Shown piece by piece: positions 48,344 through 57,000 of a DNA stretch of 64,000 bases (its first letter is position 1; each line of letters opens with the position of its first letter). Made by a program: the position numbers and the translations under genes. The DNA is from Protonemura montana. Its lineage: Eukaryota > Arthropoda > Insecta > Plecoptera > Nemouridae. A model generated the notes under the pieces. It saw only the letters and a program-made list of their open reading frames with translations. It searched no databases and was not told the DNA's origin. The stretch is from the NCBI GenBank assembly GCA_947568835.1, contig OX387603.1:4686701-4750700 (forward strand), given 5' to 3'.

Positions 48344-48620
48344 TCATCGAGAAGGTCAAATCACCGAATTTCGCTGAAAATTTTCTCGCATATCTTCCCC
48401 GTTTAGTAATAGGTACAAACCGTAACACCGGCGACAGCACGAACGTGACGCTACGCCGCTGACGCCGAACAGAAAGTTTGCGACTCTAACGCCTCCGAGT
48501 CTGCGCCAACAGTCTGCGAACACGAGATCGCCGCGAAGAGGACACCCGAGAAAGTGGCCGGTCACGTGACCTGTCATGACCTTGTCGAGGCCCACGGTCA
48601 GGGACGCCGAAAACCACGTG

Positions 48621-48749
48621 CTTCTGTCGACGAGGGCGTTTGGACAGCTTGGATGTTGGTCTGCTCCCTTCGACGAGAGCGTTTGCACAGCTTGGATGTC
48701 GGTCTGTTTCTTTCGGCTAGGGCGTTTGCACAGCTTGGACGTGGGTCTT
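48621..48749. repeat. 43-bp tandem repeat, 3 copies
   Basis: The unit contains CGACGAGRGCGTTTGCACAG, CTTGGATGTYGGTCTG. GCGTTT recurs at 48636, 48679 and 48722. Confidence 0.92.
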
Positions 48750-48969
48750 CAAATTGAAATGGCTTTGCGGCAATTCTCCTGTGTGAACCATCCGAGGTCT
48801 AATGGCTGACTTCACCTTTACTCTTTCTCCATGGTCGGATATTTTTGCTAGTTAAGTACACGGCAAAGTACACGGCAAGCACATATTGTCTAAGACGCAT
48901 CACCTTCTGCCATGGGCGCAGCACATTCGGTTAGCGTTTAATTTTTATCGCCATTAATTTCATTGAAAT

Positions 48970-49096
48970 TATCTCGATTTTGTCAACAAAAAACGACGCC
49001 GTTCCCGAAGACAGTGGGATTTTGACCGTGGCATTTCACGGGGCCGATTTCCCGGAAGCGTCTGCCCGGATCAGGACGTCGCCGAGTCGGCGACGG
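48970..49096 (+). other. Candidate non-coding first exon / promoter region of ELOVL-B
   Basis: The sequence around 48.98-49.25 kb is markedly GC- and CpG-richer than its surroundings. A good splice donor (GACGG|GTAAGG) follows base 49096. Because the ELOVL-B start-codon exon begins with a splice acceptor, an upstream non-coding exon is expected, and this is a plausible one 1.9 kb away. The left end is arbitrary and no TATA box was assigned. Another possible donor, TTTTTTAAG|GTAAGT at 34421/34422, is much farther off. Confidence 0.22.
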
Positions 49097-49259
49097 GTAA
49101 GGATGGCGCGATGTCCTTGCCGTGCGTTGGCCACGTTTGGTTTGCTACCAGCACACGGGATGATTCATGCGACCTCCAGGCCAGGCAAGGCTGTGACCGC
49201 AAAGCCAACTCGGGGCACGGTGGGATGGGACAGGAAGGGGCACCTACTGATTTGTAGGC

Positions 49260-50970
49260 CGGTTACATATCCTAGGCTCTATTAGTCTCATCGCTTGGTA
49301 AAACTTGGAATCATTTGAAACTTGGGGTGAATGGGATGGCCAATCGATCATGGAAACCGATCGATAATTTGCTCCAATCGCCAGGCTAAGATGCATTCGG
49401 TATGCCGTGCCCCCGTCAATGTGTGAAACAGAATTTATCGCGAAAATCGAGTAAATGAATAAAGATCCGAACCACAGGCGTAGGGTTCCTCGACCCTGGC
49501 ATTTTGTCTGTGCCCGGAAATGTTCGACGCTCGACACCACGCGGACACCCGACTCATGGGGTCTGCGTGGTAGACGCCCTTGACGACGGCGTACCCTTGA
49601 GGAGACTGAGATGCGAGCCGTCCCTGGCCTGGATCGACGCCGCTAACTTCCCTAGACTGCGGTTACGGCCGATGGTTGGTGGGACAGAGATGCGATGCCC
49701 TGTGGTTTCCAGTCAAGTTCACGCGTGGTCTCGTGTTATATAATTGCTCGGGTGCGGTGTAATTGATAAACGTAATAGACTGGCGCTTTCTCTGTTGTAT
49801 ACGTTAGTTTGGAGACTGCGGGCAGTCAAACTGCGGAGACTTGCGCAGATTTTCGGCATATTTTTCATTTAATTCGAACTAGGAGAGTTTTGTACGCTCA
49901 CTATAATGTGTAGGGTGCACGGGCATTAAATCTCGGAGGAAAGCACGAATTTACTTCTGTCATAAGCGTAAGGCACCACTGAGTCACTGATTAGTGACTG
50001 GTTAACTTCTAGTTTGCTTGGGTGTCACCACCTATTATTTATTCGCTCAGCTACATCTTTCCTGTGAATGACAAGGTTGAAAAAGTGACGTTGGTATGTC
50101 GCGCTAAGTTTTTTTCCGCGATTGATACAATCTTTAGAAATCGAAAATGTATGTTTGTCCACCTGCGGAACTGTGAACGGCGCATGGCAATGGCCTGGAT
50201 TGTAGAGACATCTTTTCAACTCCCCGGCCAGCCAAATCAGGATCTAGCCTCGGCGACGACGTCGCGATCTCATGAATAAAATTGCTATTTCAATTCAATA
50301 TCATGGATTTTGTTGTCAGATGGGTGTAAAATTACGAGGCATTTCCTGATGCAGAATCTAGCTCTATTGTCTCAACGCCGATCTTGAACGATGTGCCTGT
50401 CACGGCGAGGACTCGAACCCTGGACGTGACTCTTGGCGCCGCACAAGTGCACTCACTGCCTATGAAAAGTGCAGTGCGATCATGAACTTTAGTAAAAAGA
50501 TCTCTGTAAAGTGTTATTCGGATGCAGGATGCAATGCTTCCTGTTGTTGCAAGAGTTGGTATTTCTCAGGCTTCCCTTCTAGATGTTGTGGCTTGTGCAA
50601 TGCAAGTGTAATTCCTTCGAGAATGCGACCCGTATACCGAAGGAATATTGGAAACAAGGGAATATACCCAACCATTGTTAATTAGGTACCTCATTACTCT
50701 GCCGTGGTTTTATGGTTAGCACACACCATTAGATCCTTGTTCCAACATTCCCTGGGCTTTTGTCTTTCTTGTGCAAGGGCTCTGAACTTCATTACGCAAT
50801 GTTTAGTTTGTATCCCGAGATAGTCCCGAGATGCCCTTGCATATTAGCGTCTGCCATGCGAACTCTGAGAAAATAGTTTGGTTTTAAGGGTAACTTTCCC
50901 CACCTGTATGTCCAAGAAAATTGGTCCTTAAAATGAGTCTAACCTGTTCGGTCTCTTATTTCTGTTGCAG
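49260..50970. other. Upstream of ELOVL-B, no coding exon recognised
   Basis: Probably an intron or the upstream flank of ELOVL-B. It contains a tRNA-B-box-like fragment at 50390-50470 and a Cys-rich small frame at 50482-50685 that I do not call a gene. Confidence 0.45.
50390..50470 (-). repeat. tRNA-like fragment with B box
   Basis: On the minus strand, CAGGGTTCGAGTCCTCGCC is a good B-box match, preceded by GGCAGTGAGTGCACTTGTG, tRNA-like in position. The acceptor stem is not convincing, so a tRNA pseudogene or SINE head is more likely. Confidence 0.4.
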
Positions 50971-51045
50971 AAACGAGCCTGTGAAAGATGGCGTTCGTAG
51001 TCAAGTTCTTCGAAGACTTCCACGAAGCTTTCGAGAGGAATGCCG
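50971..51045 (+). CDS. ELOVL-B exon with start codon (17-nt 5' UTR + 58 nt coding)
   Basis: A strong acceptor (TTATTTCTGTTGCAG) ends at 50970, only 17 nt before the ATG at 50988. The transcript therefore probably has at least one non-coding exon further upstream. The coding part is [19 protein letters not shown] plus one base and ends at CCG|GTGAGT (phase 1). The acidic-aromatic N-terminus matches the usual elongase start. Confidence 0.85.
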
Positions 51046-54000
51046 GTGAGTTAAGTCGGCGGAAATGTTTGCCCTCTCCGTTTTCCCCGAGATCGAATGT
51101 AGATTTCCCAAGTGGTCGACCACTAAAAAAGACCAAATAGACTCGCAGCGCTGTCCTAGTAAACACATTTACATGTTTTCATCTTGAGAATTGCAGGGGG
51201 TAGAAAACCATGTACTGCCTAAATAGAGTCTTAAAAAGTCAACCCGCTCTGAGGCGGATCGGACGATGCGGTAGATTGTAACTTTTCATGGATACTTCTG
51301 GAACAGGGTAGGGACTTGAGTTGGGTATAAACGGTCCATGGAAGCGATGTTACGTTTATGGTCCAATCATTTTGAGAATGACAACGTGTCGACGCCTGGT
51401 TCAGCTTCGGCTGACAGGGACTTGGGCACGGGACAGGTGCACAACCGAGAGGTGCCCTTTAACCAGTTTTGTTTGCAATCTTGTCTTAAATCTGGGTGAT
51501 ATTAAAACTTGGGGGTTAAAAATGGCCGACCAATCAGTCTCTTTGGAAAATAAGAGTCACCAACAATCTGAGTGCTTGTGTTTTGCCAGATGTTCGTACC
51601 TCGGGCTGGGCGCTCATGTCGAGTCCACTGCCCACGCTAGCGATATGTTTGAGTTACGTCTACCTTGTCAAAGTGCTGGGTCCGCGGATCATGCGCGACA
51701 GGAAGCCGTTCGAGCTACGCAATGCCCTCATCGCTTACAACGCGTTTCAAGTAATCTTCAGCGCCTGGCTCTTCTACGAGGTATGTCCACTCTTTGCTGA
51801 CCTGTGTGGGCGTCGATGCTCACAATCCTAGCAGATAGAACGTAGAACTATATTTGTTGTGAACACAGGTGTAACATATTGACCAGATAAGAGATTATAT
51901 AAATTTCGACATTTTAGTGTTGCACATTCAAATCTGCGATTTGCAAAGCTTAAGTAAAATTTAAAATATTATACAGATCTCTACTACTTCAGACACAAAG
52001 GCGGTGACACATTCGATGTGGCTCTAGTCGCCAGTCGTACTTATGTTATTCTAGACTAGATCAATGTTTTAACCCATTTGAATTTTAGATGATTCCACAG
52101 AAGAGATGTAATTTGTATGTAAATCGAAATAGCGCCCAGTAATGCATATTACTGTGCAAAGATGGTAATGAGACGACTGTTCCTAACTGGAGTTATGTAC
52201 AATACCTTTTCCTCCCTCTCCGTACCCATCATCAAAAGAATCTCTTCCAAACTCCTTAACAACAAACCGTTCCAGGCATTTCTGTTTTATTTCGTTAAAT
52301 TTTAAAAACTATCTAAGATCACTTTATCATAAGAGCAAATGAAAAATTATTCCATATATTACCTGATTTTTTTTTTTGTAAAGAAGACCCAATAACAAAA
52401 CGTTTAAAAAAAACTCAGAATACATGGGGTTTACCTACCCATGCGCCCTCGCCTGTCGTTACGCCACTAGTTGTGATTTTCTCTCGAGCGTAAAATTCGC
52501 TTCTAGCCGTGACATAACGGAAATCATCTCGACGCGACATGCTCGCGTCTCGACTGAACCACTGACCAGTATTCTCCTGCTTCGATGGAATCACCAGCAA
52601 CCAGCGACAGTAGCATAACATATGACTCACCTACAAAACCACGACCGTGTTTCCGATAAATAGTGCGAGGTCAAGAAATACATAAATGTGCATGTAAAAA
52701 TGTGGGCAAATCACAAATTAAAGTTCTGTTTTTACTTCGTCTACAGACTCGAGGTCGGCTAGAATCTTTCGAAATGTTGTCGTTTCAAAGGTATTACCAA
52801 TTTTTCAGAATATATACATTGAAGCTGGTCACCTGGGAGTGTGGCTTCCAATATCGTTCACTTTCAATTGAGATCATAACTTCAGAACCATTTATGAATT
52901 ACTCGAGATTGCAAATGAGCACCTGCTCGACTAATGAAGAGAAATTGACATATTTCTTAGATAAAACGCATTAAAAGTAAACACGTTCTCAATCTTCTAA
53001 TTTCTCGCACTAGTCGGCACTACAATATGTGCCTAAACCAACGGTTGTTTCGCTCCTCACATGAAGTATGCATTAATAATTCGGTGAAATAATCATTTTC
53101 ATTTTATGCAACGTTTACGTTAACTAAATCCCAGCTTCCAAAGATTCCAAGAAAAAAAAAATCTCAAAGAAATGTCTGGAAAATAATTGATCAATTCTGA
53201 CTCTAATTATGTTTCAATCAAATGATCTTGCGTTTAGTACATTAAGCGGTTTGTCTTTGTTGGCGATAAGTAAGGTTATATTGTGTCAGTACCTTTCCAT
53301 TAAAAAACGTTAAGAAATAATCAATCGCGCTCCGGCTAAGAGATATGTTAACGAGTTCCTCAATTGCTGTAATCAATGTAGAAGTTAATTTCCTTCCATC
53401 AGCTCCTATTGACGACAAAGAAGTCGGAAGAACTCCCTCAAGATCACTCGCTTTTTTCTTTCACTTGCAATTGCAAAGTGTGGTTTTCACTCTTGCAAGA
53501 ATTTCCACTCGCAATCTACGTATTGGTTTTGAAAATTACTACTTAGGCGTGAAATCGATTTGCGACGTTAACAGATTGCTTGAGATTGACAGTGCAGCAA
53601 TGTGATTACAGATTCACTTAAATGTGATGCAAAATCAAAATAAATTTGCTTAATCATTGGAAATATAATTACCTCTATGAAATAGCTGTATGTTTACCTT
53701 TGTCTAGGAAATGAACCCCGTAACAGAAAGTGCTTCAGCCATAGAAAGATTCTAAGATCTATAATCAAAACCGAATGGCTAAAAAAATTGTCGCCGTTTA
53801 TGAAAATATATACACTGCCCTGTTGAGCACGAGCATAGGTAGAGAACCCAATGTGCCGTGAACATGTGTACGTCATTTCTTCGTTATTTCCCATTCAATC
53901 GTTTTTCCACCCACGCGGAACACTCTAAACTCATTGGTCAGCGTGGTATTTTTGGCAGTTTGGTTTAAAAATGAATTCTCAACGTAGACACTCTGATAAC

Positions 54001-57000
54001 AGTAATGCACGAGGAGACAAAATACCAGAATGATTTGACAAAATCGTTTTTTAACGAATAGCCAATTTTCTATGAATTATGACAATGTTTTACGCAATTA
54101 CCTAATGGCCTTTCCACCCCCAGTCCCCCGTCACATCGAATTACACCTGTGATTCCCTGAAATGTTGGCCATTTGGCGGTTAGTATTTTGAGACACAATT
54201 GCGAAAATAGTAAAAGTGAAACTAACTTATTTTTAAAGTGTTGTGTTTTAATTTTCTTTGGCCAGACGAGAGGACCAGTTTTCCTCTCCAAGCACCAATC
54301 TTATATTGTTAACAGTTATCCAATTAATTTCTAATCTCTTGAAATGATTTTTTCAAGATTCTGATCCCCAAAAGAAACTTCCTAGGATCTACCAGAATTT
54401 TTGCAGGATTTTCAACGTCTCGGCCTTGACAAGGATTGTCAATTACTTCCGTTTGCACATGCTCTGTCCTTTGACTTTGTTTCAACATGTTTACCCTTGC
54501 TCAGAGCCTGATGGGTGGCTGGAAAGGAGACTATAGCCTCCGGTGCCAGCCGATAGATTACTCTCAATCCGCGACGGCCACCAGGGTGAGTTCCACCGAA
54601 GCCCGACCCTGCAAGAAACATCCGTTGGTACCCGGGAATTCATCGTCGTTCGTCGTGTTCTAGCATGCTTATCTATGGTTAGGATTTCGTGTGAACTGGC
54701 GCTTGTTTCGCTCTCCCTCGAGGAGCCTGGGATGATGTCGACTACTCTCGTAACGAATGTGTCGCTTAGTTTAGTCGTGGGTTGACCTTCTCTTCACCGC
54801 CTGGCTCTATTGCTGCTTTATTCTCTGTCTCTCTATTGGTCTATCATGCTGCTTACAGATAAGCTTATCGGGCTGGTTAACTGGTCGCTACAGTTACCGA
54901 TGTGAACCGGTAAACCATTCAACCGACCCGGTCACGATGAGGGTGAGTTTACTAATGGGCCAATTTACGGATGTTTACAAATGGAATCAGTTTGCTATGT
55001 CCGACAACAGTTTTGTTCCAATTGTCGTCAAGACTCTAAGGACAGTATGCTACACTGAATGAACAATTTGTTTTTCAAACAGATTGAAAACTATGTTTTA
55101 ATGTGAATTGCATTAACACTTTGTTTGGTGTCTTAATATGGGCAGTTAAAATTGGTTTGTTATTTGTTTATTTTAAGCATGTAGTTTTATGGGAATAAAG
55201 TTGTCTGGTCATTGTAAACCATTCCCTTTGTTAAAAAAAAGGTGACTGAACTATAATTTAGCCAAGTGGTGTAGGTTCCCTGGTGCAAGATTGAAAGTTG
55301 ACCACTGAGCGTTGGCTCTTGATCCCTGGTGCGGATGTAGGTACCGGCAGAACCAGCGGGAGCTATGCCATTGGAATTTATGTCTTTTGTTTGGGAGACC
55401 CTCAACGCTGAGACTGAAGGGAGATGTAAAAAAATAATATTACTCTACAATATGTGTGTAATGTGGAAATCTAAAATCAGCGTTGTCTCTGTATGGGTTT
55501 TGACCTTTAAATTTTACCGAACTGTTGCTCCTTGCTGTCGCAGCTTTCCGGGTTTTTGTGGAAACGCAACCCATCCAATGAGCCCAAAGTCCGTGTGGTG
55601 GCAACCAATGAAATAGGAACACTGAAGTTTCAGTGGTAGTTTGTTTGGGAAAATTCAAGGATCAATGAAATAAAGTATCAAGGATAAGGTATCAAGGTAT
55701 AAGTTATCAATGATATTAGGAAAGAAAGGTTCTGAATTTCTTCCAGGCAAGTGGTTAGTTTTGTTGAATGTTTCACATGGGTTAGCTCTTATCATGGGTC
55801 TTACTTAGCATGATTGAGGGTCTTGGATGTTAGCATGTTAAGGTCAGTTATTATTGAGGTTACTGTGCAAGTCTGGGTACCTACCTTCGTAAAAGTAGTT
55901 TTTCCATGGTATGTCATCGATCATCAGTCATAATTACCATCAATCATGTCTCATTGTTCATTTGGTTATCGAATCCATTCATAAGTCTTCTGTTCTTATA
56001 ACCAAAAGGTTGTTTATAAGCTATTAGAATATTGTATTTAAGAAAAATTGTGTGAATTGTGGATTTGCCACATATTAATCCTGCTAGCTTTTATTCAGTG
56101 TGAAAACTAACTTCATTCCAGTTGGATTTTTGTGTTGGATTTCCAGAAAAATTGTTAACCCTTGATAGCAAAATCTCTTTTCGGATTTGAACATTCAACA
56201 AGTACTGAATATCTGACTAACCATTTAGTTTCTAAACATTCTAGTTGTGGCTTTGTAGCTGTCATTCTTTAACAAACTATTGCTTCGTACACAGATGGTG
56301 CACGCTTGCTGGTGGTACTACTTCTCAAAGTTCACCGAGTTCATGGATACGGTAAGCTTGAAGTTTGGTTACTGAACCAACAAAAACCGTGTACAGTAAA
56401 ATAAAGAAGTAACGTTCCAACATGGTTATTCTATAATATCAATCCGAGTTATATGTGAAGAATAATCAAATGACATCCTAGCTCATTTGTCTATCAAGTA
56501 ATCAACTAGAGGTTGATAAGTTGATAACAGTAAGCATAGAACATTTCCAGGTGGTGACTTTCCAAAACTGACTGGCTTTACTGACTCCGGCAGGCTTCCA
56601 AAAAAATCTACTGGACAAATTAGATCCAGTAACTCCCAGTATACTTTTAGTTTTGGAACGCCCAGTATATTGTTGTGGGAATGGAATGGATCCAATAAGA
56701 TTTGATTACTTTTTAAAAAACCCATTTCAAATAGTTTTTCTTAAAACTGGTGCTAAGGATAAATCAAGTAGACATGAGTCTAAAAACCATCATAAATATT
56801 TAGTTACTGCCCCAGTTAATCCAGTAGATGTCACAAAAATTAAAAAATTTACTCCACAGAGCGATAATATTTTCTGGCTGTTGCATTCACCCTTTCCCCA
56901 AATTTGACCGCAATTAATTTGCCTTTTGCCTTGACAATTTTCAATTAAGTCCACAAAGTCACTCGACAAAGAGGAAAGCCACACATTGCCTTTCTTGTTT

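Noticed and set aside
51321..51800. 159-codon frame across ELOVL-B intron 1 and exon 2
   Set aside because: It is out of phase with the elongase frame and has no family signature.
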